Assembly (NCBI GenBank): GCA_947683425.1
Contig: CANTUQ010000004.1
Coordinates: forward strand, 36,099,001-36,163,000
Reading direction: 5' to 3'
Origin: Excoecaria cochinchinensis
Taxonomy: Eukaryota; Streptophyta; Magnoliopsida; Malpighiales; Euphorbiaceae
DNA: 64,000 nt
In this document: one piece after another, positions 11,181-22,808 of the stretch
Numbering within the stretch: the first letter of the stretch is position 1
Layout of the letters: the number at the start of each line of letters is the position of its first letter
Translations under genes and position numbers: made by a program
The notes under the pieces: generated by a model
Told to the model about the DNA's origin: nothing
What the model saw: only the letters and a program-made list of their open reading frames with translations
Database searches by the model: none

Positions 11181-12760
11181 CCCTATTGTTTCTCAATTTC
11201 AGCTGCCACTCTCCCACTCCGAGTGATAGCCTGCACTTTCTACTCCTTTTCTTCACTCTCAGAATTCCACAAATCTTCCAGCTCGTCAACTTTCTCAACC
11301 TCACTCTCACTGGTTGAATCCCAGCAATTTATTATGCAAACTTGAGGCCTCTTTTCATTGGCCCTCTACTCTGGATGGGTAACAGCCATATAGTCATTGC
11401 CATAAAGGTCCCTCAGCACATACCATTCTGGTAGACTGGAGCCTATCATAAAGACGAGCGGGGGAACAGCATCATGCCCAACTTTCTTCTTCTTTTCTCT
11501 CTTTTTGGGGTCAAAGATTTGTTTACTATCAATTAGGTCTTTGACTCGATCCCTTAAAGTCCTACAGTAATCAGTGAGATGGCCGGTGTGCTGGTGAAAA
11601 GCATAATATTGGTCCCCCCTGTGGTTTGGCTAGCCATGATTTTTAGCTGACCTAGCTCGCAACGGCTGAAGTGTCCCTTCTTTTATTAATCTCTTTGGCT
11701 CACATCAATGGCTGAAACTTCCGCTGTCTTGCCAACTCGATTATTGCTACTTCTGGCGCCGCTCAATTTATTTCCTCCTTGAAGCCCATAGCTTTTTCAA
11801 GTGAAATTGTCACTGCTGGTCTTCTTTTCCAGGTATTCTCCTTCGGCTTCTATGGCTATATCTTTCAAGGACTCCGAATCCTTAAGCCCTTCCCTCAAGT
11901 ACGGACTTGCACTCCTAATGAACAGCATGATCTGATCTGACATATTGGGCTTTCTTTTCATCTCCATGACCCAATTTCTCCACCGAGTAACGTAATCATG
12001 GAAGGACTCACCATGTTTCTGCTACAATAGGTCAAGAACTTTTAGCTTATCTCCATCCTAGTGCTACAGTCATACTACCTCATAAACTCCTTCGTCAGTA
12101 GATCCCAATCTTCTTTGGACCTCTTATCTCCCATCAGACTAAGGCAAAAATACTCCACCTTCTGTTTCTTTATCAGCCCCGTACCCTTCATGATCAGGGC
12201 ATATTGCTTAATGTGTTCAGAAGGGTCCGAAGTACCGTCAAATTTTGGCAAGTCTGGCATCTAAAACCTCTAGGGCAATAGCTCTTCATCACCCAACTCC
12301 ATATCTTCAGGGCTGATCCCTTTCCCGACTGATAGTAGATGTGTAATTACTTCAATCTTTTCTTCCATTTTCTTCACCACATCATCCTCTATATTGGGAA
12401 TTTTTTCCTCGCAGTCTGAGGGATTACTAGTTCATCCTCCTCCTCCCCTACGAAGTCATCTCTTGGATCTGAAATCCTCACTCTTCTTTGCTCAGCTAGT
12501 GCTGCTGCTCTAGGCTCGACGACTGCTTGTTGCACAGTAGCGGTTGCCATAAGAGCCTCCCCAATAATAGGAATTTGACCTGCTCTCTATAGGTGGCTGC
12601 CTGGCATTTGGTGCCATTTGAGCAGCAATATCTCCAATCATGGCTAGTATACTCCTCTCAAAATCCTCAAGTCTCTTGTCTAGGTCTTGTACTGTCAAAG
12701 TACCAGTTTTTTGTGGTACATCTGCTATTATGGAGCCTGAAGATTATTCTGAAGTGAGAT
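11181..12760 (-). pseudogene. gag: Gag (capsid and nucleocapsid), O3 element
   Basis: Pieces of gag lie in several minus-strand frames. They include a coiled-coil-like start (VQDLDKRLEDFERSI, 12698-12650), the retrotransposon-gag domain motif LPKFDGTSDPSEHIKQY (12255-12205), the stretch MSDQIMLFIRSASPYLREGL near 11950-11880, and a His/Cys motif (FHQHTGHLTDYCRTLRDRV, about 11605-11550) typical of Tat gag ends. Stops and frame changes break it at least five times. It would package element RNA in a live copy. Confidence 0.75.
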
Positions 12761-13478
12761 CTGAACTTTTATCCCAATCTGAACCTGATGCAGGCACTAA
12801 CTCTGGCGTCAAATTTCTAATGAGTCATCCGTTGGATCCCCTAAACCACTCGATTGACTCAATAATTGCTGTTAAAACTCGAAGGGTTAGGATGAAGCAT
12901 GAATGAAGTGCAATGCATGGCCGTGAGTCGTGCAGCATTTACAACCACATGCGAGCAAGTTGATCCTTCAAACCTTTTAACTCCCCCACATGAGGTCAAT
13001 TGGTTCCTTCCTAGGTAGGCTTAATCTATGGGTCAGTAGGGGACCCGATGGATGTGCATAGTGCACAGCGAGAATCCGATGGCATAATATCTCTCAGAAT
13101 ACGCATACGTATGAGTTTCGGCCATCATGTATTTAAACACTTCAATCATAATAAGGTGACCCCATCGGGGCATGAATGCCTTTGATGGAAGGTCACTAAA
13201 TTCATTTGATTTTGTTCAATAAATGACAGCTCACATGATAATCATTGTATTACGGTTCATCTCACATAGGGGAAGTACCTATTGCCATTACATGAGCTTT
13301 AGTCAAGGTGATGTTACTTTAGGGCTAGCCAAGCATGGTCCCTACCAATGGGTCTAACTCATCATGAGCATAACGACCGATCGGGTCTCCATTTGATATA
13401 CCAAAAGGTACTAGGCTTGGGCTGGTGATTATCCTTGACACTTCCCGACATTGAATGAACATAGGGTTATGTTTTAGG
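12760..13478 (-). mobile_element. Noncoding leader of O3 element
   Basis: The sequence corresponds block by block to 1-1024 and to the reverse of 39436-40400, and there is no ORF worth reporting. The homology stops at about 13478, before the primer site would be reached, so the element's 5' end is lost. The next bases belong to a T-family LTR fragment. Confidence 0.65.
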
Positions 13479-14189
13479 AATGAGTACAAATGCAAAATGT
13501 GGTACATACGAGTACAAATGCAATACCTATTATCCACATCTATGAATTGGAGGCAAGGCAAGATAAATAATGTATGAATAAATAATATTGAACCATAGAA
13601 TAATAATGTGAATGTGATGCATGATAAGATTGCCATGCAATAATGTGATATTTGAATATGATTTTCTAAGCATGCTATATGAGCACTGAGATATGCTTAA
13701 CATTATGATTATGAAGCATGTATATGATGAGGTATGAGTGTAAAGCATATATCCTTTACTGCTCATCGAATGTTATATATGTGTATATTGTATATTGTTT
13801 CCCTACTAAGCGTTATCGCTTAGCACGGGTGTTAATCCGTGTAGGTTCTGAAGTGAAGCGTATCTGAAGGACAATCCCGCATCTCTGTTGGTCAACAATA
13901 AGGTCCACTGCTTAGTGTAGGTTTTTGAATTTTGTATTATATAATTGTAATGTTTAGTTCTGGCATGTAAAGAGATAATGCAACAATTGAATATGATATG
14001 TAATTTAAGATGGCAGTATGTGTTTTGTATTAAATTGAGCTGCCTATGAATGAAATTTATTAGTTCGGGTTTCTACATGAGGTTTAATTATATGCATTTA
14101 TGCGATGTGATGCGTGTGATGTGGTGTCGTGACGACCATCTTCGACTGCTATAGCGAAGCTATGAGAGAGGTCGGGGATGGGCGTCACA
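13479..14189 (+). repeat. 3' part of a T-family LTR (fragment T2)
   Basis: The fragment contains the T-family double hairpin at 13801-13846 and ends GGATGGGCGTCACA at 14189, a plausible decayed form of GGTGTTACA. The hairpin-to-end distance of 343 bp fits other copies. The 5' portion is missing. Confidence 0.6.
13801..13846 (+). other. Conserved double hairpin, copy 2
   Basis: Stem 1 is CTAAGCG / CGCTTAG around TTAT. Stem 2 is CACGG / CCGTG around an 8-base loop. The element ends in TAGGT. Confidence 0.85.
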
Positions 14190-14299
14190 TAGGAAGCTTA
14201 TAAGTCTGAACCAAATTATGAGAAATTGATATATGCTTAGAAATGTACAAGTGCCTGAATGTTTATACATGGATTATAATTTTGATATATGTCTACATT
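14190..14299. other. Short unassigned spacer
   Basis: About 110 bp of AT-rich sequence between a T LTR end and the start of another T LTR at 14300. I see no motif in it. Confidence 0.4.
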
Positions 14300-15710
14300 T
14301 GTAATGACCTAAAATGTACCTCTGTCAGATTCGAATGTGTTTGGAATATAAAGTGATTGAAATGTACAATTGATTAGTTGAAATGGTTAAGTGAAGATGA
14401 GAATGCTTGCAGTAACAATTGAAAAGTTGGAGATAAGTTAGTAACGGGATATTTATAGATAGTAAGTCAAGGAAAAAGCTACTTGTTATGAGAATGGAAA
14501 GAATAAAGTAAATAAAAAGGTAAATGTAAAATGTAATGATTAAAGTAGTGAAATGGGAGCATAATCGTCATTAAATGGAAAGTTTCAATAGATACGGTAA
14601 GTTGAAATTTGTTAAGTATGATGTGTATTATATCAAACGAATTATTTTAGTGACTAAAAGTGCATTATCGAGTAATTAAAATTGTTAAGTGTAGTAAAAG
14701 AGGTGATCGGGATTAAGTAAAAAGGTTAAGGGTAATTTGGTTATTTTACATTTATGGATTAACTTCAAGGAATGAATTAAGTATGTGGGCCAATATTTGA
14801 GAATGGAATAATTACATGTTAAATGTATGAAGCCTTAAGAGATAAAGGATTAAAGTAGAAGTTTGCATAAAGATCTTAAAATGAATCAATGAGCATGTGA
14901 CATGTGGCAAGGTGGATAAACATGAATTAAATGGCCATAATTAAGCCATTTTGTGTGGCCATTTTTAGGCTAATTTGGCCAGCCATTTGAGAGGAAAAAG
15001 AGATAAGATTTCTTTATCTCCTACCTCATGCCACTCTCCTTAAATCAAAGATACAAGATTGAATTTTTTGAATTTTCAAGTTTCAAGTGTTTTTGGATTG
15101 AAGATTTGTATAAAAAAAGGTAAGAGATAAGTCTCCTATTTTATTATTTTCTTCTTAAGTGGTTAACAATTCCAATTAGTGATATGTTTGGGTGTTAATG
15201 AGGGATTTTGGATTATTATGACCATGAAAGAGAAGGAGAACAAGGAAGAAAGCAAAAGTAAAGATGAAGGAGCCATCAAATCAGTTTTGGGAATTGTTGT
15301 GTTAGTTTTTATGTTAATGAATAATTATTGACGAATTGAATATTTGGAGGTGTTCATATAGGTCTTATATTGGTTTGGATTGAATTTATTGGATTGATTG
15401 TGTAACACCCCGATTCCCCCCTAATAGTTTAAGCCATGTTTGCCATGTGTATGTGTGCATGTGTAAGAGTTTTGGCATGTGTTAAGGGCATTTTGGGAAA
15501 AATGCAGGTTTTATGGGCTGTAATATTGTGTGAGTGCATATATGTTAGTAGGGTGTATGTGCTTTTGGTTGTGTTAGTGTGTGTATGAGTATATAGTTGT
15601 AGGGTGTGAATTAGTGAGGATAGCATTGTGTGTGTTGTAGTGCATGTGGGTAGGGTGTGAGTGATCAAATCCCACTAATATGGAAGTGACATGTGTCTAG
15701 GGTTAGGAAA

Positions 15711-15724
15711 AGAGTAAATAGAGC
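15711..15724 (+). promoter_or_regulatory. Possible TATA-like element of the Tekay 5' LTR
   Basis: The sequence AGAGTAAATAGAGC lies upstream of a pyrimidine-rich leader. The same words recur in the 3' LTR near 23121. TAAATAG is a weak TATA variant, and position and composition are the only support. Confidence 0.3.
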
Positions 15725-16507
15725 AAGAAAGAAAATAAGGAAAAGCAGATTTTGCTTCCTCTTTCCCCGTTTCTCCTCTTCTCTCTCTACTTCTCTTCTT
15801 CCTTTTCTCATTTCAAGAGTGTCCTAGCTTTGATCCAAAAGATTGCTGGTGGGAATTGATCATCTCTTAACCTATAACTAGTAAGTTGCTGCTTATTTCT
15901 TCTTCTTCATTCTTCTCTTCTTAATTTGCTGGTTTGGAGTTTTGATTTGGGTTTGTTGTGTTTGTATGATTTTTGGGTATGTTTGTTAGTTGAGCCTCCT
16001 CACAATCCCAATGGAAAGGAGAAGGCTTGTGGGAGTGGTGCCAAGTGAATTGGAGCATAGGAGTTACAGGTTCGGGACTTTGTTTAGGATTTTGTTTGAG
16101 CTTTGTTGGAATTTTAGTGTTTGATGTTCATATGGTGATTTATGCCTTAGCATGTAAGTTTCTAGAAAATTGATGTTTGATGAGGCATATAATAGTGTTA
16201 TTGTTATGGGTATTCAATTGATTTGAGTTATAATGCATGAATGTTGGAGTATTGAACAATATTTGATGTTTGATGAATTTTAACTGAAATTTCTGGGTTT
16301 GTAATCTTGACGAGTTGGATTTTTGCTAATGCATGATTTTGATTGTATTAATTGTTGAATTAAGTTATGTTTTATGTTATATGTGATGGAGGAAGGCTTA
16401 TTTGAAAGTAAGATGATGTTTGGGTTGATTGCGTTTGAGATTGGAAACTTGGGTGTTTTGCGAATGTGGAAATCTACAGAAAATTCACGCAAGAGCTTGA
16501 AATCCCG

Positions 16508-17000
16508 ACCCTGTCATGAGCACGACACTATCGCGAGGTTGTGATAGGGCTAGATGATTTCAGCCCTTACGTGAAGCCAAGCGGATTCGCGTGGCCAAAC
16601 GACTGGGCTGCCAAAAGCTCGCAGCAAGAGCTCTCTGTCGCAAGCTCGACATTTATCGCACGTGCAACAAAGCGCTCGACTACCGAGCGGATTGGACTGC
16701 CGAGCTCTCGACTATCGTGCGGATTGGGCTGCCGAGCGGGCGCAGTAGGAGCTCACTTTCTCGAGCACGACGCTTGTCACAAGTGTGACAGAACGCTCAA
16801 CTGCCATGCAGTTTAGGGTAGTCCCCTGTCATGAGCGTGTGCCTCCGTGCGAGCACGACAGCCTCTATTGGCAGCTCACTATCGCGAGAACGATGATCAT
16901 CGCGAGCATGACAGTGAGATGTGTTTTGTCTTAGCGAGAGTGCGATGACTGCCGCGATCGCGACGGGGAGCAAGCTATGCCTCTTTCGTGAGCGTGACAC
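16508..17000. repeat. CpG-rich palindromic-word island, Tekay 5' LTR
   Basis: Repeats of CTGTCGCGAGCACGACA-type words alternate with a second word family (CCGAGCGGATTGGGCTGCCGA type). Many CG steps have become TG or CA compared with the 3' LTR at 23912-24372, so the two islands have decayed independently since insertion. Confidence 0.8.
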
Positions 17001-17199
17001 CCCTGGTTTCCAAATTGTGTTTTCTTTTGTGATTTCCAATGGTTATGTTCCAAACTTGTGGTGCTATTAGTTTTATACTTGGACTATTTTATGAAGTATA
17101 TGAGTATATTGGGTGTTTTATGCATGGTTAATTAGATGAATTCTATAAAGGTGATTTAATGGATTATGCATGACCTGCAAGAGTCAGTCTAGTGGATAG

Positions 17200-17213
17200 T
17201 TAGGCATGCCTAA
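17200..17213. other. 14-bp palindrome TTAGGCATGCCTAA
   Basis: A perfect palindrome preceded by AGTGGATAG. It is one of eight copies in T-family LTRs of this window. Confidence 0.85.
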
Positions 17214-17700
17214 AAGAGTCCTTTTGCTGTAGCCTCTATACTATTCTGGACCCTGATCAGGTCCCCGTTTAGTTCCTCACGAACTTCTACGTGTACGGAT
17301 CTTGTTTAAGATCCCTTTGTAAAATGTTTTGAAAAGAGAAAATATGATATTATTTTTCGATTCATACTCATAAGGTACCGCTATGTGTCGATTCGTACTC
17401 GTAAGGTACCGCTATACGTTTACTCGTTATCCACTACTGTGAGTCAGCAAGTGTTATGATTTGTTCTGATATAATTATAAGTATGTGAATCCGTATGAGT
17501 ATGATTATAAGTATTTGATTCTGAATGACTCTAATTATGAGCATATGAATCTGTTGGCATATGAATATGTTATTGAACCTTTGAATGGTTATGAATGGAA
17601 TTCTATTGTGATTATATCTTATGATATTCAGTATTCCATTATGTATGTGATTCGCCTTGACGACCATTGTGAGTAGCCGTCCATATATTGTTGTTTGTTT

Positions 17701-17747
17701 CCCCACTAAGCGTTATCGCTTAGCATGGTGTTTTCACCTGTGCAGGT
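17701..17747 (+). other. Conserved double hairpin, copy 3
   Basis: Stem 1 is CTAAGCG / CGCTTAG around TTAT. Stem 2 is GGTG / CACC around TTTT, so the stem is kept with different bases from the CACGG / CCGTG form. Confidence 0.85.
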
Positions 17748-18134
17748 GCAGAAGGTGTATAGCTTTTGGGAGAGTCGCCGCTAGTCAAGCCAACATAGTG
17801 GGATTGTTGATAGGACTTAGTTCTTTTTGTATCATCATTATTTTTGTAATAGTGATCTCTCTTGTATATAGTTTTGTTAAGCTTCCGCTATGTATCTCTG
17901 AATGATGTAATTTATGTTGGTATCAGAACAGTTATGTAATTGAATATTGTTATCTATGAATGAATGAATGATCTTTTGGTTTTTAAATTTTAATTTTCGC
18001 TGTTTATATGTATGTTTATCTTATTTGAATGTTTGTATGTACCATTCCGTTTGGTGTGACACCCCTTCTAATACAAGTTCTCACTCCCTAGCGGATGGGT
18101 TCTCCTATGTATGGGAAGGGGGTGTTATAGTTTT

Positions 18135-18146
18135 TGGTACCAGAGC
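18135..18146 (+). promoter_or_regulatory. Primer-binding site, initiator-Met tRNA
   Basis: TGGTACCAGAGC lies 5 nt past the LTR and differs by one base from the standard TGGTATCAGAGC that pairs with the 3' end of initiator tRNA-Met. Confidence 0.9.
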
Positions 18147-18359
18147 TACGGTTTAGGCATTTTTTGGGTGATTGTTGTGTTTAGACATATGTTTAGGACT
18201 GTATTGGCTGATGCGGTTGTCTTTGTCTTTCTTTTAGACAGATTCTGATTCTGTTCGTGAGTCACTTGAGGGGTCCCCTGAAAGTGTGAATCCCTAAGTT
18301 GTTGATCCTTCAGTGTCTGTTTCGGCTCAAACACCTAGGGTCAGCCTGAGGCCGCAGCT

Positions 18360-19430
18360 ATGTCCTTCGAGGCAATGTTGAAGATTTCTCAGGACATGGC
18401 TCGAGTCTTGGATAGGGTGACTACTTCGAGAGCCCATTTAGAGAGTATGAGGAGCGCAACTGGTGTAGAGGATTTCTATGGTACCAGTTTGGATGAGTCT
18501 GAGCTTGTTGAGAAATGGATTGAGAAAGTAGAGCGAGTGTTTGAGGAGACTAGGTTTCCTGCTGATAGGCAAGTTGAGAGTGTTGTGGAATTGCTTCAAG
18601 GATCTGCCTATGACTGGTGGAAGTTAGTCCGTAAGCATCCTCAGTTGCCTCACCTAGTCACATGGAAGTTCTTTGAGAGAGAATTCACCAACAAGTATGT
18701 GACTAGGGAGTACAAGGATGCTAAGTGGGCACAATTTCTGAGTTTGAAGCAGAGGGTTATGTCAGTATCAGAGTTTGAGAAGGAATTCAACCGTTTAGCT
18801 AAGTATGCTCCATAAGGTGTTCTGACTGAAGAGTTCAGATGTAGGGATTTTGAGGCCGATTTGAATGAGTCATTTAGAGCTATGATTATTTCTCTGATGA
18901 GTACTCCGGGCATTGGATACTATCAGATTATGCAAGCAGCTGTGCGGGCCGAGAGGTCTGAGTCTATGTTAAGAGAGAGAGCTCAGTGGAGGAATCCCCC
19001 TCGTGGTGGATCAGGATCGTCATCATCATCGGGTAAGAGGTCAAGGAACCCACATTATGAGTCTTCAGGTCCAGCTTCGAGAGGCAAGAGGCAAGGTTCT
19101 GCCAGGGGTTCTGGTTCTAGCAGAGGTGGTTCTGGTTTGAGGACTGATGTGTTGCCTGAGTGTTCTCACTGTAGTAAGCACCATTGGGGTGAGTGTAGGT
19201 GGCTCACGGGTGGCTGTTTCAGATGTGGTAGCACTCATCACTACTTGTCAAATTGCCTGAGGTATAATGCGGCTTTTGGTGATCAACGTGAGGCTAGCAG
19301 AGTTTGTTCTAATGCTCCACAAGCTAGTCGTGGTAGAGGCCGAGGTAGAGGTCGAGGCGGTCGGCATAGAGAGGGAGCTCTATCAGAGTCTGTTGATCAT
19401 CCTTTAACGATTCATGCTAGATCTTATGCC
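18360..19430 (+). pseudogene. gag: Gag of the Tekay element (one internal stop)
   Basis: The first ATG of the frame is at 18360. The capsid-like domain includes KWIEKVERVF, GSAYDWW and WKFFEREFTNKYV (about residues 55-130). A stop at 18813-18815 (TAA after KYAP) interrupts it, and the same frame resumes at once. A Ser/Gly/Arg-rich linker follows, then a CCHC zinc knuckle CFRCGSTHHYLSNC (19215-19256) preceded by CSHCSKHHWGECRW, as is usual in Tekay/Del. An Arg-Gly repeat follows the knuckle. A live Gag would form the particle and bind RNA. Confidence 0.9.
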
Positions 19431-19793
19431 ATGAGAGCTCGGGATGAGCAAGATGCCCCTGATGTGATTGCTGGTAAGTTCCTACTCTTTGACACTGAGT
19501 TATATGCTCTAATTGACCCTGGTTCCACACACTCATATTTGTGCACAAATATATTGTTTGATAAGATGCATGATATTGATCAGTTAGACTATGAGCTATG
19601 TGTGATCAGTCCTTTAGGGCATAGTGCCAATGTGAGTAGAGTGCATAGGAATTATCCTCTTTTGGTTCAGGGTGTTGAGTTTCCTGCTGATTTGATAGAG
19701 TTTCCATTTTGGGAGTTTGATCTAATTTTGGGCATGGATTGGCTTAGTAAGCATCGGGCTATTGTTGATTGTCACAGGATGGTAGTTGTATAG
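19431..19793 (+). pseudogene. pol: Aspartic protease of the Tekay element
   Basis: It is in frame with gag. The active-site motif is ALIDPGSTHSYL (catalytic Asp codon at 19515-19517), then FWEFDLILGMDWLSKH near the C-terminus, both typical of chromoviral proteases. DPGS in place of D(S/T)G is common in this clade. The frame stops at 19791-19793 (TAG) where pol should continue. The fragment 19830-20069 carries on in the same frame as the linker to RT. Confidence 0.9.
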
Positions 19794-19799
19794 CGAGAT

Positions 19800-20824
19800 A
19801 GAGATCAGTCTTCTGTTGTTGTTAAGGGTTTGGGTTCGAGTTCTTTGAGTAATCTGATATCCGCCATGCAAGCTAAGAGATTTATGAGAAAGGGTTGTGA
19901 GGCATTCTCTGCAGTTGTTTTGGATTTGAAGCGTGATCAGGTTGAGATCGAGGATATCTCAGTTGTTAGGGAGTTTAGTGATGTGTTTCCAAGTGAATTG
20001 CCTGGTTTGCCTCCCGAGAAAGAAGTGGAGTTGTCCATAGAGATTTTGCAGGGTACTCGCCCATTTTAAAAGCACCTTATCGGATGGCTCCTGTAGAGTT
20101 GAGAGAACTCAAAACTCAGCTATTAGAGTTATTGGATAAGGGCTTTATTCGACCTAGCATATCTCCATGGGGAGCCCCGGTTTTGTTTGTTAAGAGGAAA
20201 GATGGTTCTTTGAGGATGTGTATTGACTATAGGCAAATCAATAAGGTCACAGTGAAGAACAAGTATCCCTTGCCTAGAGTCGAGGATTTGTTTTATCAGC
20301 TTAGAGGAGCGGGTGTCTTTTCCAAGATTGATTTTCGGTCGGGTTATTATCAGTTGCGAGTTCAGGATGCGGATATGGTTAAGACTGCATTTCAGACGCG
20401 ATATGGCCATTATGAGTTTCTTATGATGCCGTTTGGTTTGACCAATGCACCTACGGCTTTTATGGATTTAATGAACCAAGTGTTCAGGCCATATCTCGAC
20501 CGGTTTGTAGTAGTGTTTATAGATGACATTTTGGTTTTCTGGAAGGATGAGAATGAGCATGAAGAGCATCTTCGGTTAGTATTGCAAGTGTTGAGGGAGC
20601 ATCATTTGTTTGCGAAGCTTAAAAAGTGTGACTTTTGGCTTCGAGAAGTGTCTTTCTTGGGCCATATTGTATCGGCTAAGGGTATCCAAGTGGATCCAGC
20701 TAAGATTGAGGTGATTGTGGATTGGAAAGAGCCTAGGAATATTTCGAAAGTGAGAAACTTCCTTCGTTTGGCAGCCTACTACCATCAGTTTGTGAAGGTT
20801 TTTCGATTATTACTGCTCCGATGA
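19800..20824 (+). pseudogene. pol: Reverse transcriptase of the Tekay element
   Basis: The linker (REFSDVFPSELPGLPPEKEVEL) is in one frame. A single-base loss near 20055 moves the rest to the frame that starts at 20084. Motifs follow in order: GFIRPSISPWGAPVLFVKRK, MCIDYRQINKVTVKNKYPLP, YHFEFLMMPFGLTNAP-like text, catalytic FIDDILVF (20516-20527), then LGHIVSAKGIQVDPAKIEVI. A second single-base loss near 20790 ends the frame. The catalytic Asp pair is intact, so the damage comes from frameshifts. Confidence 0.9.
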
Positions 20825-21330
20825 CTAGATTATTGAGGAAAGGAGTCAGATTTGAGTGGTCGGATAAGTATTAGCTGTGCTTTGAGAGGTTGAAGAGTTT
20901 GTTAGTTGAAGCTCCTGTACTGACTCAACCCACATCAGGTAAGGAGTTTGTGATGTACAGTGATGCTTCGGGTGTTGGACTCAGATGTGTATTGATGCAA
21001 GAGCGTAAAGTTGTGGCTTACGCATCTCGTCAGTTGAAACCTCATGAGAAGAACTATCCGACACATGATTTAGAATTAGCGGCTGTGATCTTTTCTTTGA
21101 AGATTTGGCGATATTATCTGTATGGGGAGAAGTGTAGGATTTTCATGGACCATAAGAGTTTGAAGTATCTCCTCACGCAGAAACAGTTGAACATGAGGCA
21201 GCGTCGATGGTTAGAGTTGTTTAAGGACTATGACTGTATTGTGGATTACCATCCCGATAAAGCCAACGTGGTTGCAGATGCCTTGAGTCGAAAGTCAGTT
21301 TCGGCCTTGTTCTTGAGGCTGTTCAAATGG
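20825..21330 (+). pseudogene. pol: RNase H of the Tekay element
   Basis: The frame starting at 20890 contains YSDASGVGL (first catalytic Asp near 20962), VVAYASRQLKPHEKNYPTHD with the second acidic site in LELAAVIF, FMDHKSLKYLL with the third Asp, and HPDKANVVADALSRK at the end. A stop before 20876 (TAG in SDKY*LCFERL) and the frameshift at about 20790 separate it from RT. It would degrade RNA in RNA:DNA hybrids. Confidence 0.9.
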
Positions 21331-22555
21331 AGATTTGATTCGTATGGTGCTTTGATTGCCCAGTTGAGAGTGCAGCCTACTTTGAGATGGTCTATTATGG
21401 ACACTCAGAAGGATGATTTTAGATTGCAACGGATTTTGCAAGAGGTTCAGCAGGGTAAGCAGTCTGAGTTTTCGGTTTTTGATGGAGTGCTTATGTATAG
21501 GGATCTCTTGTGTGTGCCCGAGAATGATGAGTTAAGGAAGTACCTTTTGAGTGAGGCACATACTACGGTCTTTACTATGCATCTTGGTAGTGAGAAGATG
21601 TACCGAGATTTGAAGCAATTCTACTGGTGGTCTGGGATGAAGAGAGCTATTGTGGAGTTCGTGGCAAAGTGTTTAACATGTCAACAGGTAAAGGCTGAGC
21701 ATTAAGTCCCTTCGAGATTGCTCACTCCTTTGTCTGTTCCTCAGTGGAAATGGGATGATATTACCATGAATTTTGTATCGAGTTTGCCAGTGACTCAGAG
21801 GAAGCATGATTTGGTTTGGGTTATTGTGGATCAGCTTACGAAGTCAGCGCATTTTGTGCCGGTTCGAGTGGATTAGTCGATGGATAAATGTACCTTTGTT
21901 GATAGTTTCAAATCGGGATCCAAGGTTCACATCTAAGTTCTGGAAAGAATTGCAGAGAGCTTTGGGTACCAAGTTGAACTTCAGTACAGCGTTTCATCCT
22001 CAAACAGATGGTCAGTTCGAGCGAGTTATCCAGATTTTAGAGGATATGCTTCGAGCTTATGCTTTGAATTTTTCTGGCTGTTGGGATCAGTATGTGTGGC
22101 TTATGGAGTTTGCCTATAACAACAGTTATCAGTCGAGCATTGGGATATCACCGTTTGAGGCTTTGTATGGTCGACCGTGTAGGACTCCGGTTTGTTGGAC
22201 AGAGTTGACCGAGCGATCTTTTATTGGCCCAAAGATGATTAGAGATACCGAAGAGAAGATTAGAGTTGTGCAGCGGAATCTGAAGGTGGCTAAGGATAGG
22301 CAGAGATCCTATGCCAATCTGAAGAGAAAAGATATTCGGTTTGAAGTCTGGGATAAAGTTTTCCTTAAGGTTTCACCTTGGAGGAAAGTATTGCGGTTTG
22401 GCAAGAAAGGTAAACTTAGTCCTCCGTTCATTGGACTTTTTGAGATTTTGGATAGAGTTGGTCCGGTAGCCTATAGGTTGGCTTTAGCGATGGAGTTGGC
22501 TAAGATGCATGGCGTCTTCCACGTCTCCATGCTTCATCGGTATAGATCGGATTAG
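21331..22555 (+). pseudogene. pol: Integrase of the Tekay element (internal deletion)
   Basis: An HHCC zinc-finger region is present (HTTVFTMH, then KCLTCQQVKAEH; 21559-21705), followed by a stop. The core domain begins WKWDDITMNF and runs to VDQLTKSAHFVPV. It then hits a TAG at 21874 and loses about 60 bp and the reading frame before IVSNRDPRFTSKFW. The last part carries FHPQTDGQFERV with the catalytic Glu at 22019-22021, NNSYQSSIGISPFEALYGRP and GPVAYRLALA..HGVFHVSMLHRY. Deletion between the two core Asp motifs rules out activity. Confidence 0.9.
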
Positions 22556-22790
22556 TAGCATGTATCGTCAGTTCAAGAGGTTCGGATTCAGCCGGATTAG
22601 TTCTATGATGAAGAGCCAAAGGCTATTGTAAATGGAGAAGTGAGACAGTTGAGAAACAAGCAAATTCCTCTAGTCAAGGTTCTTTAGCAACATCACAAAG
22701 TCGAAGAAGCGACTTGGGAACCAGAGGCGACAATGAGGATTTAGTATCTACATTTGTTCAATTCAGGTGAGAATTTCGAGGATGAAATTC
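22556..22790 (+). pseudogene. pol: Remnant chromodomain at the C-terminus of Tekay integrase
   Basis: After the stop at 22553 the same frame reads EVRIQPD, a stop, then FYDEEPKAIV..EVRQLRNKQIPLVKVL, a stop, and QHHKVEEATWEPEATM. This matches the chromodomain of Tekay-type elements, which directs integration to particular chromatin. The stop at about 22686 sits where the family has a conserved Trp (TGG to TAG). Confidence 0.8.
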
Positions 22791-22796
22791 CTGTTA

Positions 22797-22808
22797 GTAG
22801 GGAAGAGT
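22797..22808 (+). promoter_or_regulatory. Polypurine tract of the Tekay element
   Basis: GTAGGGAAGAG lies directly before the 3' LTR, after the signature TTTCGAGGATGAAATTCC. It primes plus-strand DNA synthesis in live elements. Confidence 0.7.

Larger units (their letters stand above)
8650..13478 (-). mobile_element. Internal region of Tat/Ogre-like element O3 (decayed)
   Basis: Read on the minus strand this holds, in order, a leader (13478-12760), gag, protease, a G-patch-like linker, RT and the start of RNase H. RNase H is cut off at 8650 against an LTR of opposite orientation. Integrase, both LTRs and the primer site are absent, and stops and frameshifts occur throughout. It is a dead, truncated copy. 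The order of domains and their sequences fit the Tat/Ogre branch of Ty3/gypsy. Confidence 0.85.
15401..18129 (+). repeat. 5' LTR of the Tekay element
   Basis: It begins TGTAACACCCC and ends GGTGTTATA (a GTTACA end with one transition). Features in order: a TATA-like AGTAAATAGAGC (15712), a CT-rich leader (15755-15815), a CpG-rich palindromic island (16508-17000), a palindrome (17200-17213), small inverted repeats (17240-17430) and a double hairpin (17701-17747). Confidence 0.95.

Noticed and set aside
18360..22780. Functional retrotransposon polyprotein
   Set aside because: At least five in-frame stops, two single-base frameshifts before integrase and a deletion within it.
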